A stretch of DNA of 5,158 nt. It comes from JAMCRM01 sp041685075 (lineage in GTDB: Bacteria > Acidobacteriota > Terriglobia > Bryobacterales > Bryobacteraceae). A model generated the notes under the pieces. It was not told where the DNA came from. It worked only from the letters and a program-made list of their open reading frames with translations, and searched no databases. A program made the position numbers and the translations under genes. Of this stretch, positions 1 to 5,158 are shown piece by piece (the first letter of the stretch is position 1; each line of letters opens with the position of its first letter). The stretch covers positions 1 to 5,158 of the forward strand of contig JAWLGN010000349.1 in assembly GCA_041685075.1 (NCBI GenBank). Direction: 5' to 3'.

Positions 1-1068
1 CTGGAACGGTGGAACCCGGAGTACTGGGCGCGCTTCGAGCGTTTCCTGCGGTGGACCGCGGAGCGGGACATCATCGTGCAGATCGAGGTGTGGGACCGCT
101 TCGACTACAGCAGAGACAACTGGAAGCCGCATCCCTACAATCCGGCCAACAACGTAAACTACACCTTCGAGGCTTCCGGATTCGCGCCGGAGTATCCCGA
201 TCATCCGGGCAGGAACCGCCAGCCGTTCTTCTTCGCCACGCCGGAGCAGCAGAACAATGCGCTGGTCTACAAGTATCAGCGGGCGTTTGTGGAGAAGATG
301 CTCTCCTATTCCCTGAAGTACGGGCACGTGCTGTACTGCATGGATAACGAGACCAGCGGGGAGGCGGCCTGGGGCAGGCACTGGGCCGGGGTGATTCGGG
401 CCGCGGCGAAAAAGGCCGGGGTGACCGTGGCGGTGACGGAGATGTGGGACGCCTGGGACTTGAAAGCCGAGCAGCACCGCCGCACCTTCGACCACCCCGA
501 GATCTACGATTTCGTGGACATCTCGCAAAACAACCACAACGACGGGGATCAGCACTGGGGCAACGCGCTGTGGGTGCGGGAGTACCTGGCGGCGCGCCCG
601 CGGCCCATGAACACGGTCAAAACGTACGGGGCCGACGGAAGCCGGTACGGCAAGACCGACGATCACGGGCTGAGCCGCGTCTTCCGGCACGTGCTGGCGG
701 GCCTGGCATCGGCGCGTTTCCACCGGCCGGAGTCGGGGCTGGGGCTGAACGCCAAATCCGAGGCGGCCATTCGCGCGGTGCGAAAGATGGAGACCCTGGT
801 GAGGGCCTGGGAGCGGTCGCCGCGCATGGAATTGCTGGAGGAGCGCGAGCCGGATGAAGCCTACGCCGCGGCGGGGGAGAAGGGGTACGTGGTGTACTTC
901 CCCAACGGCGGGGCGGTGCGCTTGAAAGCCCCGGCGGGCCGCTACACGGTGAAGTGGATCGACGGCGGCACGGGCGAATGGGGACCGGAGGCGCGCGCTT
1001 CGGGCGAAGGCGGCATCCGGCTGGCGGCTCCGGGGCAAGGGCACTGGCTGGCGGTGGTCGTGCGCTGA
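1..1068 (+). CDS. Glycoside-hydrolase-like protein, 5'-truncated by window edge
   Basis: The reading frame is open from base 1 to the TGA at 1066-1068, giving 355 visible residues; the start lies outside the window. The visible part begins inside a helix (WNPEYWARFERFLRWTAERD) followed by a strand (IIVQIEVWD), a pattern typical of a TIM-barrel glycosidase. A second strand ends in a Met-Asp-Asn-Glu motif (Glu at visible residue 117, bases 349-351); an Asn-Glu pair ending a barrel strand resembles the acid/base position of clan GH-A enzymes. Another strand gives TEMWDAWD (Glu at 147), then FVDISQNNHN. The last ~65 residues (GYVVYFPNGGAVRLKAPAGRY, then WIDGGTGEWG, ending GHWLAVVVR) look like the small beta-sandwich 'putative collagen-binding' domain that follows apiosidase-like (DUF4038-type) barrels. 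The likely role is glycan hydrolysis; substrate and export cannot be judged because the N-terminus is missing. The next gene starts one base after the stop, which suggests translational coupling. Fold assignment is inferred from pattern, not from a search. Confidence 0.75.
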   Translation: MERWNPEYWARFERFLRWTAERDIIVQIEVWDRFDYSRDNWKPHPYNPANNVNYTFEASGFAPEYPDHPGRNRQPFFFATPEQQNNALVYKYQRAFVEKMLSYSLKYGHVLYCMDNETSGEAAWGRHWAGVIRAAAKKAGVTVAVTEMWDAWDLKAEQHRRTFDHPEIYDFVDISQNNHNDGDQHWGNALWVREYLAARPRPMNTVKTYGADGSRYGKTDDHGLSRVFRHVLAGLASARFHRPESGLGLNAKSEAAIRAVRKMETLVRAWERSPRMELLEEREPDEAYAAAGEKGYVVYFPNGGAVRLKAPAGRYTVKWIDGGTGEWGPEARASGEGGIRLAAPGQGHWLAVVVR

Positions 1069-1069
1069 G

Positions 1070-2668
1070 ATGGCAGCGGTATCGTACCGGCAACAGGCGC
1101 TGGAGGAGTCCTGGGACGCGATTGTGATCGGGTCCGGGATGGGCGGCCTGACGGCGGCGGCGCTGCTGGCGCGGCACGGCGGCAAGCGCGTGCTGGTGCT
1201 CGAGCGGCACTATGCGGCCGGCGGGTATACCCACACGTTCCGGCGGCCCGGCTACGAGTGGGACGTGGGGGTGCACTACATCGGGCAGGTGGCGGATCCG
1301 CGCTCTCCCGTGCGCGCGGCCTTCGATCACCTCACCGGCGGGCGGCTGCAGTGGAGTCCCATGCCGGAGGTCTACGACCGCGTGCTGCTGGGCGCCAACA
1401 GCTACGATTTCGTGCGCGGCACGGCGCGGTTCAAGGAGAGGCTGCGGAAGTACTTCCCGCGCGAGGAGCGCGCCATCGACGCGTATTTCCGGGCGGTGCG
1501 GAGCGCGGTGCGATGGTCGGCGCCGTACTTTGCCGAGAAGGCCATCCCGGCGCGGGCGGCGCAGGTGCTGGGAGGGCTGCTGCGGGCGCCCTACCTGCGC
1601 TGGGCGGGACGGACCACGGGCGAGGTGCTGCGCGGGCTGACGCGCGACGAAGAATTGATCGGGGTGCTGACGGGCCAGTGGGGCGATTACGGGCTGCCGC
1701 CGGGCGAGAGCAGCTTCACCGCCCACGCCAACATCGCGGAGCATTACTTCGAGGGCGGCTTCTACCCGGTGGGCGGGGCGGGACGCATTGCGCCATCGAT
1801 CGCGCCGGCCATTGAAGAGCGCGGCGGGCGCATCGTGGTTGGGGCGGAGGTGGCGGCTATCCGGATCGCAGGCGGGCGGGCCACCGGGGTGCGGATGGTC
1901 GACGGGCGCGAGTTCACGGCGCCGGTGGTCGTCAGCAATGCCGGGGCGGCGGCCACCTTCGAGCGGCTGCTGCCGCCGGAGACGCCGGGAATCGGAGGAA
2001 TGCTGGCGGCGCTACGGCGGCTGCCGGCGTCGATGGCCTACCTGACCCTCTACATCGGAGCGCGCGGCGCCGCCCGCGAGCTGGGCTTGAGCGGCACCAA
2101 CCTGTGGATCCACCCCAGCCGGGACCACGACGCCAACGTGGCACGCTTCGCGCGGGATCCCGAGGCGCCCTTTCCGCTGGTGTTCCTCTCCTTCCCCTCG
2201 GCCAAGGATCCGGAGTTCGAAACCAGGTATCCCGGACGCTCGACGGTGGAGGCGGTGGCGCCGGTGCCGTATGACTGGTTCCAGCGTTGGGAGGAGACCC
2301 GCTGGAAACGGCGCGGGGCGGATTACGAGAGCTTCAAAGAGCGGCTGGCGGAGCGCTTGCGCGCCGAGGCCGAACGCTACGCGCCGGGTCTGCGGGGGCG
2401 CATCGAGCATGCCGAGCTTTCGACGCCGCTTTCGGCGCGGCATTTCATGAATTACTCGCGCGGCGAGGCCTACGGGCTGGCGGCCACTCCGGCGCGCTTT
2501 CGCGAGCGCCTGCTGCGGGCCCAGACGCCGGTGCCGGGGCTCTACCTGGCCGGGCAGGATGTGGCCTTGGCCGGCGTGACGGGGGCGCTTTTCGGCGGCG
2601 CGGTGGCGGCTTCGGCGGTGCTGGGGCGCAATCTCATGTCCGTGCTGACGCGGCCGGCCAAGCCGTGA
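1070..2668 (+). CDS. FAD-dependent oxidoreductase, retinol saturase (all-trans-retinol 13,14-reductase) / carotenoid isomerase-like
   Basis: This is a complete gene of 532 residues. An N-terminal FAD-binding Rossmann motif is clear: IVIGSGMGGLTAAALL at residues 18-33 with the GxGxxG glycines at 21, 23 and 26, and the ribose-binding acidic residue in VLVLERH at 45. It continues with AAGGYTHTFRRPGYEWDVGVHYIG (about 49-72), which closely follows the equivalent stretch of animal retinol saturase and of CrtISO/phytoene-desaturase relatives. The C-terminal FAD-contact segment TPVPGLYLAGQD at 486-497, followed by a Gly/Ala-rich helix, is also characteristic. Members reduce, desaturate or isomerise conjugated polyenes; the real bacterial substrate is unknown, and no phytoene synthase or other carotenoid gene is visible nearby. 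The ATG at 1070 has no obvious Shine-Dalgarno and sits one base after the upstream stop (TGAGATG), so coupled translation is likely. The next in-frame Met lies inside the FAD motif and is too late. The last 11 codons overlap the convergent ctaA gene. Confidence 0.88.
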   Translation: MAAVSYRQQALEESWDAIVIGSGMGGLTAAALLARHGGKRVLVLERHYAAGGYTHTFRRPGYEWDVGVHYIGQVADPRSPVRAAFDHLTGGRLQWSPMPEVYDRVLLGANSYDFVRGTARFKERLRKYFPREERAIDAYFRAVRSAVRWSAPYFAEKAIPARAAQVLGGLLRAPYLRWAGRTTGEVLRGLTRDEELIGVLTGQWGDYGLPPGESSFTAHANIAEHYFEGGFYPVGGAGRIAPSIAPAIEERGGRIVVGAEVAAIRIAGGRATGVRMVDGREFTAPVVVSNAGAAATFERLLPPETPGIGGMLAALRRLPASMAYLTLYIGARGAARELGLSGTNLWIHPSRDHDANVARFARDPEAPFPLVFLSFPSAKDPEFETRYPGRSTVEAVAPVPYDWFQRWEETRWKRRGADYESFKERLAERLRAEAERYAPGLRGRIEHAELSTPLSARHFMNYSRGEAYGLAATPARFRERLLRAQTPVPGLYLAGQDVALAGVTGALFGGAVAASAVLGRNLMSVLTRPAKP

Positions 2669-3536
2669 ATTCGTGGCGGGCGCGGAGGTAGAGCACCACC
2701 AGCGCGATCCAGAGAAGATCCGCCAGGAACAGGTGGACGATCTGCATCCAGACGGGCGCTTTGAGCCCCACGTTGACGAGGCCGGCGACCATCTGGATGC
2801 CCAGAAGGGCGGCCACCATCCCTCCAACGCGCGCGAGCCGCGGGCTTCGCAGGGCATCCAGAGCGGCCCAGAGCAGGAAGGCGCCGGCCAGAATGGCGGT
2901 GAGGGGATGCAGCAGCCGCAGGCGCAGCAGCGCGGGGGTGGGGCCTTCGAGCTCGGCGGAGGCCGGGTAAAGGGTGTCGCCGAGGGCGGCGATGGCTCCG
3001 GTGGCGCTCAGCAGCAGCGCCACCGGCAGCGCCGCGCGGACCAGGCGGCCGGCGGGAATCGGCTTGACGGCCGGCGCGGAGCCGAACCAGGCGGCGGCGG
3101 TGAGAACCCCTAGCAGCAGCATGGTGTTGACCAGGTGGGCCGAGAGATACACCGCGCGCCAGGGCGAAGTGTTGTCGCCTACCAGGCCGAAGACCACCAG
3201 GCCGGCACCGAGCAGGGCCTCCACCAGGATGAAAACGGTCGAAAGCACCGCGGCGCGGCGAGCCGGGTGCCTCGGCGGAAACAGGCGCAGGCTCCATACC
3301 AGCAGGACGGCCACTCCGGCCAGCGCCAGACCGCTGGTCATCCGGTGGGTGAACTCGATGAGGGTGGCGGCGGCGGGCTCGGGGGGCAGCACCTCGCCGT
3401 TGCACAGCGGCCAACTGCCGCCGCAGCCCGCTCCGGAGCCTGTGGAGCGCACTACGCCTCCCCACAACACCACCAGGACGTTCCAGGCGAGCACACCCCA
3501 GGCGAATCGGGCGAAGCGGCGTCGGCGAGCATCCAT
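2634..3536 (-). CDS. ctaA: Heme A synthase, COX15/CtaA family
   Basis: The gene encodes 300 residues of an integral membrane enzyme that oxidises the C8 methyl of heme O to the formyl group of heme A for aa3-type cytochrome oxidase. Family hallmarks are all present: GGVVRSTGSGAGC near the first membrane segment, an extracytoplasmic Cys pair C38/C45 with the same seven-residue offset as in Bacillus CtaA, EFTHR with Glu61 and His64, and further heme-ligand histidines H134 (SAHLVNT), H210 (LLHPLTA) and H268 (QIVHLFLAD). About eight hydrophobic segments are visible, arranged as two four-helix halves. The second extracytoplasmic loop carries ALGDTLYPAS without cysteines, so this is the subtype with a single Cys pair. 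The chosen ATG (bases 3536-3534) gives a normal basic N-terminus (MDARRRRF); a GTG 39 bases upstream at 3575 is possible but would start inside degenerate repeat sequence. No clear Shine-Dalgarno precedes the ATG. No ctaB or cox genes are in view. The 3' end overlaps the convergent oxidoreductase gene by 35 bp. Confidence 0.93.
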   Translation of the reverse strand: MDARRRRFARFAWGVLAWNVLVVLWGGVVRSTGSGAGCGGSWPLCNGEVLPPEPAAATLIEFTHRMTSGLALAGVAVLLVWSLRLFPPRHPARRAAVLSTVFILVEALLGAGLVVFGLVGDNTSPWRAVYLSAHLVNTMLLLGVLTAAAWFGSAPAVKPIPAGRLVRAALPVALLLSATGAIAALGDTLYPASAELEGPTPALLRLRLLHPLTAILAGAFLLWAALDALRSPRLARVGGMVAALLGIQMVAGLVNVGLKAPVWMQIVHLFLADLLWIALVVLYLRARHEFTAWPAASART

Positions 3537-3594
3537 TGTTAACAGCTTACCGCGGCCGGGGGTGAAAACGCGCACTCGCGGCGGCGTGTCCGGA

Positions 3595-3646
3595 CGGCAG
3601 CCGTGCCCGCGGTCACAACGTCGCGGCTTGTGACGAGGCGCGCGGT
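3595..3646 (+). repeat. Long direct repeat, left copy
   Basis: This 52-base stretch, starting CGGCAGCCGTGCCCGCGGTC, matches 4101-4152 with three substitutions; the first 33 bases are identical. It sits near the left end of the minisatellite and its partner near the right end, so the pair brackets the array in direct orientation. A more diverged relative lies at about 4034-4069 inside the array, so the pair is more likely an array-unit variant than target-site or attachment-site repeats. Confidence 0.85.
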
Positions 3647-3719
3647 GGGGAGCGGCCAGGGCTACCGTGACGGCGCGCCCGGAGCGCAGAGGCGCTGGTG
3701 GCCGCAGCTCCGCGCCGGC

Positions 3720-3807
3720 GACAACGTGCGCGGTTGGGGGCGGCGTGGGCTACCGTGGCGGGGTGCCCGGACCGCAGGGGGGTGCTGGTGGCCGCAGCTC
3801 CGCGCCG
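3720..3807 (+). repeat. Tandem repeat unit left of the assembly gap (long type)
   Basis: These 88 bases of a roughly 90-base unit run from GACAACGTGCGCGGTTGGGG to CCGCAGCTCCGCGCCG, where the N run begins. Compared with 3908-3998 there is only one substitution (G at 3757, A at 3945) and one G-run length difference (six against seven G). Such close identity compared with the degenerate outer units indicates recent duplication or homogenisation in the array centre. Confidence 0.9.
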
Positions 3808-3907
3808 NNNNNNNNNNNNNNNNNNNNNNNNNNNNNNNNNNNNNNNNNNNNNNNNNNNNNNNNNNNNNNNNNNNNNNNNNNNNNNNNNNNNNNNNNNNNN
3901 NNNNNNN
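3808..3907. other. Assembly gap of exactly 100 N
   Basis: A run of 100 N, the usual placeholder for a scaffold gap of unknown size. It falls inside the most uniform part of the minisatellite. The left contig ends in GCGCCG and the right begins with GACAACG, whereas the complete junction elsewhere (3718-3719 and 3997-3998) reads GCGCCGGC then GACAACG. The visible ends therefore lack only two bases of a continuous unit boundary, so the hidden part is probably more of the same repeat. Confidence 0.97.
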
Positions 3908-3998
3908 GACAACGTGCGCGGTTGGGGGCGGCGTGGGCTACCGTAGCGGGGTGCCCGGACCGCAGGGGGGGTGCTGGTGGCCGCAGCTCCGCGCCGGC
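3908..3998 (+). repeat. Tandem repeat unit right of the assembly gap (long type)
   Basis: This is a complete 91-base unit running from GACAACGTGCGCGGTTGGGG to the junction bases GGC at 3996-3998. It is nearly identical to the unit left of the gap. It is followed by the core of the first short-type unit at 3999, so it marks the transition between the two unit lengths. Confidence 0.9.
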
Positions 3999-4100
3999 GA
4001 CAACGTGCGCGGTTGGGGCGGCGTGCCTGGGCAGCGGCAGCGCCCGTGACCGCAACTCCGCAGCCTGTGGGCAACGCGCGCGGTTGGGGCGGCGCCTAGG

Positions 4101-4152
4101 CGGCAGCCGTGCCCGCGGTCACAACGTCGCGGCCTGTGACGAAGCGCGCAGT
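4101..4152 (+). repeat. Long direct repeat, right copy
   Basis: This is the partner of 3595-3646, with mismatches at repeat positions 34, 43 and 50. It continues into the last degenerate core (from 4138), which ends close to the ribosome binding site of the 4189 gene. The separation of the two copies in the window is 506 bases including the N run; the real distance is unknown. Confidence 0.85.
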
Positions 4153-4175
4153 TGAGGGCGGCGTGCTTGGTAGGA

Positions 4176-4182
4176 AGGGGAG
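4176..4182 (+). promoter_or_regulatory. Ribosome binding site of the 4189 gene
   Basis: AGGGGAG, within the purine stretch GGAAGGGGAGAG (4173-4184), lies six bases before the ATG at 4189 and fixes that start. It begins immediately after the last recognisable repeat core, so the array reaches up to the translation signal of this gene. Confidence 0.75.
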
Positions 4183-4188
4183 AGTCTC

Positions 4189-4623
4189 ATGCCGTTTTCG
4201 ACTACCATTGCCGCCAGCGTGACAGACCGGCTGCCGAAAGCGCTCAGCCCGCACGGCCATGCTCTGGCGGATTACCTCATTCTGGGCGGCACCCTGGCCG
4301 GCGCCGCCGCCCTGTTCCGGCGCAACCGGACCGCCGGGGCGTGCGCCGTCATTACGGCCGTTTCCAAAGGCGCCAGCATGCTCCTCACAGACTACCCGGG
4401 CGGGGTCTTTCGTGCCATCAGCTTCCCCATGCACGGACGCCTGGGGCTGGGGCTGGCCGCCATGACCGCCTCCATGCCCAAGCTCATGAAGTTCCATAAA
4501 AGCCCGGCGGCGCGGTTCTTCGTGCTGCATTCGCTGATCTCCGTGGCGGCGATCGGGCTGACGGATTTCACCGGCACGGGAAAGACCAAGCAGGTGCGGG
4601 AGTTGGAACACGTGGAGGTGTAG
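4189..4623 (+). CDS. Small predicted membrane protein, SPW-repeat-like
   Basis: The product has 144 residues and no confidently recognised function. It has four hydrophobic segments, roughly residues 26-43, 48-66, 84-100 and 109-126, with short polar links, and a charged C-terminal tail (GTGKTKQVRELEHVEV). The motif SPHGHALADY at 20-29 opening the first segment, and LTDYPGG (66-72) followed by a Met-His (81-82) opening the third, are reminiscent of small bacterial SPW-type membrane proteins, which show an S-P-x-x-H-x-x-x-D-Y start and a T-D-Y turn; the second half here does not retain an SPW triad. An inner-membrane location is inferred from hydrophobicity; there is no cleavable signal peptide. 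The start is supported by a strong Shine-Dalgarno. Codon and GC character match the neighbours, so this is a genuine gene. It is followed 56 bp downstream by gcdH in the same direction. Confidence 0.82.
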   Translation: MPFSTTIAASVTDRLPKALSPHGHALADYLILGGTLAGAAALFRRNRTAGACAVITAVSKGASMLLTDYPGGVFRAISFPMHGRLGLGLAAMTASMPKLMKFHKSPAARFFVLHSLISVAAIGLTDFTGTGKTKQVRELEHVEV

Positions 4624-4640
4624 CCGCGCTCGCGCCGCGG
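4624..4640 (+). terminator. Possible weak GC hairpin after the membrane protein gene
   Basis: Immediately after the TAG stop, CCGCG (4624-4628) and CGCGG (4636-4640) can pair around a seven-base loop. No run of T follows, so this is not a convincing intrinsic terminator. In DNA this GC-rich such a stem can occur by chance. Confidence 0.2.
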
Positions 4641-4654
4641 GGCGGGGCTTCCGC

Positions 4655-4660
4655 TATAGT
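4655..4660 (+). promoter_or_regulatory. Possible -10 element upstream of gcdH
   Basis: TATAGT is the only AT-rich hexamer in an otherwise GC-rich 56-bp spacer and resembles a sigma70 -10 box. No matching -35 hexamer is visible 16-18 bases upstream, and a start 6-8 bases downstream would leave almost no leader before the ribosome binding site. It is a weak candidate only. Confidence 0.25.
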
Positions 4661-4665
4661 CGGGT

Positions 4666-4673
4666 AGAGGAGG
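4666..4673 (+). promoter_or_regulatory. Ribosome binding site of gcdH
   Basis: AGAGGAGG lies six bases before the ATG at 4680 and is a near-perfect anti-16S match. It supports this ATG over the in-frame Met eight codons into the protein. Confidence 0.85.
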
Positions 4674-4679
4674 CCCCAG

Positions 4680-5158
4680 ATGTTCCGCGGCGTGGACTAC
4701 ATGCACATCGACAGCCTGTTCGGCGAAGAAGAGCGGATGGTGCGCCGGACGGCGCGGCAGTTTGTGGAGGAGCGCATCCTGCCGGTGATTCGGGAGTGCT
4801 ATCGCGAGGCCCGCTTTCCTTTGGAACTGGCGCGCGAGATGGGAGAGATGGGGTTCCTGGGGGCGAACCTCGAAGGCTACGGCTGCGCGGGGATGGGCAA
4901 CGTGGCCTACGGGCTCATCATGCAGGAGCTGGAGCGCGGCGATTCGGGTATGCGCAGCTTCGCCTCCGTGCAGGGCGCGCTGGTGATGTATCCCATCCTG
5001 ACCTTCGGGAGCGAGGAGCAGAAGCAGCGCTGGCTGCCGCGCCTGGCGGCGGGGGAGGCGGTGGGATGCTTCGGCCTCACCGAGCCGGATTTCGGGTCGA
5101 ATCCCGGGGGCATGCGCGCCACCGCGCGGCACGATGGCGGCGGCTGGGTGCTCAACGG
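4680..5158 (+). CDS. gcdH: Glutaryl-CoA dehydrogenase (acyl-CoA dehydrogenase family), 3'-truncated by window edge
   Basis: The frame is open from the ATG at 4680 to the window end, giving 159 complete codons of a protein usually near 390 residues. The visible part is the N-terminal helical domain (FGEEERMVRRTARQFVEERILP at about 14-35) and the start of the central beta domain. YGCAGMGNVAYGLIMQELERGDSG (67-90) and MRSFASVQGALVMYPI (91-106) closely follow glutaryl-CoA dehydrogenases rather than generic acyl-CoA dehydrogenases. The Arg-Ser at 92-93 corresponds to the pair that contacts the substrate's terminal carboxylate in the human enzyme. The flavin-contact motif CFGLTEPDFGSNPGGM is at 130-145. 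The reaction is oxidation and decarboxylation of glutaryl-CoA to crotonyl-CoA and CO2 in lysine, tryptophan or aromatic degradation, passing electrons to ETF in the cytoplasm. The catalytic Glu lies beyond the window, so decarboxylating rather than non-decarboxylating activity cannot be settled here. Confidence 0.9.
   Translation, partial: MFRGVDYMHIDSLFGEEERMVRRTARQFVEERILPVIRECYREARFPLELAREMGEMGFLGANLEGYGCAGMGNVAYGLIMQELERGDSGMRSFASVQGALVMYPILTFGSEEQKQRWLPRLAAGEAVGCFGLTEPDFGSNPGGMRATARHDGGGWVLN

Larger units (their letters stand above)
3565..4170. repeat. Degenerate GC-rich tandem repeat array (minisatellite) filling the intergenic region
   Basis: The interval between ctaA and the 4189 gene consists of related units built on a core resembling RCAACGYGCGCGGTTGGGG followed by CGGCG. 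Core copies begin at 3632 (degenerate), 3720, 3908, 3999, 4070 and 4138 (degenerate), with a much weaker possible copy near 3565. Unit spacing is 88-91 bp for the left and central type and 68-71 bp for the right type, so two related unit lengths are mixed. The long type carries CCGCAGCTCCGCGCC before the next core; the short type carries the related CCGCAACTCCGCAGCC. At central unit junctions an inverted repeat CCGCGC/GCGCGG recurs (3710-3715 with 3728-3733; 3989-3994 with 4007-4012) with a 12-base loop. The + strand is G-rich. Open frames run through it in several phases, but this is expected of stop-poor GC-rich repeats, and no start, codon pattern or family supports a protein. No RNA gene is recognised. 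True length is unknown because of the N gap. Confidence 0.88.

Noticed and set aside
617..1744. Long reverse-strand open frame of 375 codons across the glycosidase and oxidoreductase genes
   Set aside because: The translation is Arg/Pro/Ala-rich low-complexity without domains and lies antisense to two well-supported genes; GC-rich codons produce few stops in such frames.
2012..2857. Reverse-strand open frame antisense to the 3' part of the oxidoreductase and extending into ctaA
   Set aside because: It conflicts with the motif-rich frames on both sides and its translation shows no recognisable family.
3537..3544. TGTTAACA palindrome directly before the ctaA start as an operator
   Set aside because: An eight-base palindrome alone, with no second copy or recognised binding consensus, is not enough to call a regulatory site.
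3720..3998. G-quadruplex-forming repeats on the + strand
   Set aside because: G runs are frequent, but four runs of three or more G with loops of seven or fewer bases are not clearly present in a unit; loops of 9-10 bases intervene.
3595..4152. Insertion sequence or integrated element flanked by direct repeats
   Set aside because: There is no transposase or integrase frame between the repeats and the interior is itself made of related units.
3603..4155. Open frames on both strands running through the repeat array, as a possible repeat protein
   Set aside because: They cross the N run, exist in several phases at once, lack a supported start, and the 90/91-base indel between units breaks the frame, which is not expected of a selected coding repeat.
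3632..4160. CRISPR array
   Set aside because: Whole units are repeated, including the part between cores, so there are no unique spacers; unit lengths of 68-91 bp and the absence of cas genes also argue against it.
4392..5132. Reverse-strand open frame across the membrane protein gene and gcdH
   Set aside because: It is antisense to two genes with good ribosome binding sites and conserved motifs; its translation is compositionally biased and unrecognisable.

Overview
The window is a GC-rich bacterial stretch carrying five protein-coding genes, two of them cut by the window edges, and a degenerate minisatellite interrupted by an assembly gap of exactly 100 N. Heme A synthase implies an aerobic organism with an aa3-type (heme A) terminal oxidase. 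The GC bias, the purine-rich Shine-Dalgarno sites and the gene mix (apiosidase/collagen-binding-type glycosidase-like protein, retinol-saturase-type oxidoreductase, COX15/CtaA of the 'ALGDTL' type, glutaryl-CoA dehydrogenase) would fit a soil Acidobacteriota genome or metagenome bin. That taxonomic call is an inference without a database search.

Layout. Positions 1-1068 (+) hold the 3' part of a glycoside-hydrolase-like protein. One base after its stop, 1070-2668 (+) encodes a complete FAD-dependent oxidoreductase of the all-trans-retinol 13,14-reductase / carotenoid isomerase group. It converges on, and overlaps by 35 bp, ctaA at 2634-3536 (-). From about 3565 to 4170 the interval between ctaA and the next rightward gene is almost entirely degenerate tandem repeat, with the N gap at 3808-3907. 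Then come a small predicted membrane protein (4189-4623, +) with a good ribosome binding site, and the 5' part of a glutaryl-CoA dehydrogenase (4680-window end, +), also with a strong ribosome binding site.

Working together. The first two genes look co-transcribed, but no shared pathway is evident. ctaA stands alone, with no ctaB or cytochrome oxidase subunit gene in view. The small membrane protein and gcdH are 56 bp apart in the same direction and may or may not share a transcript. The genes are ordinary housekeeping or metabolic functions. The most unusual element is the repeat array, which fills the whole divergent intergenic region and ends against the ribosome binding site of the small membrane protein gene. 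I see no defence system, mobile element, CRISPR array or RNA gene.
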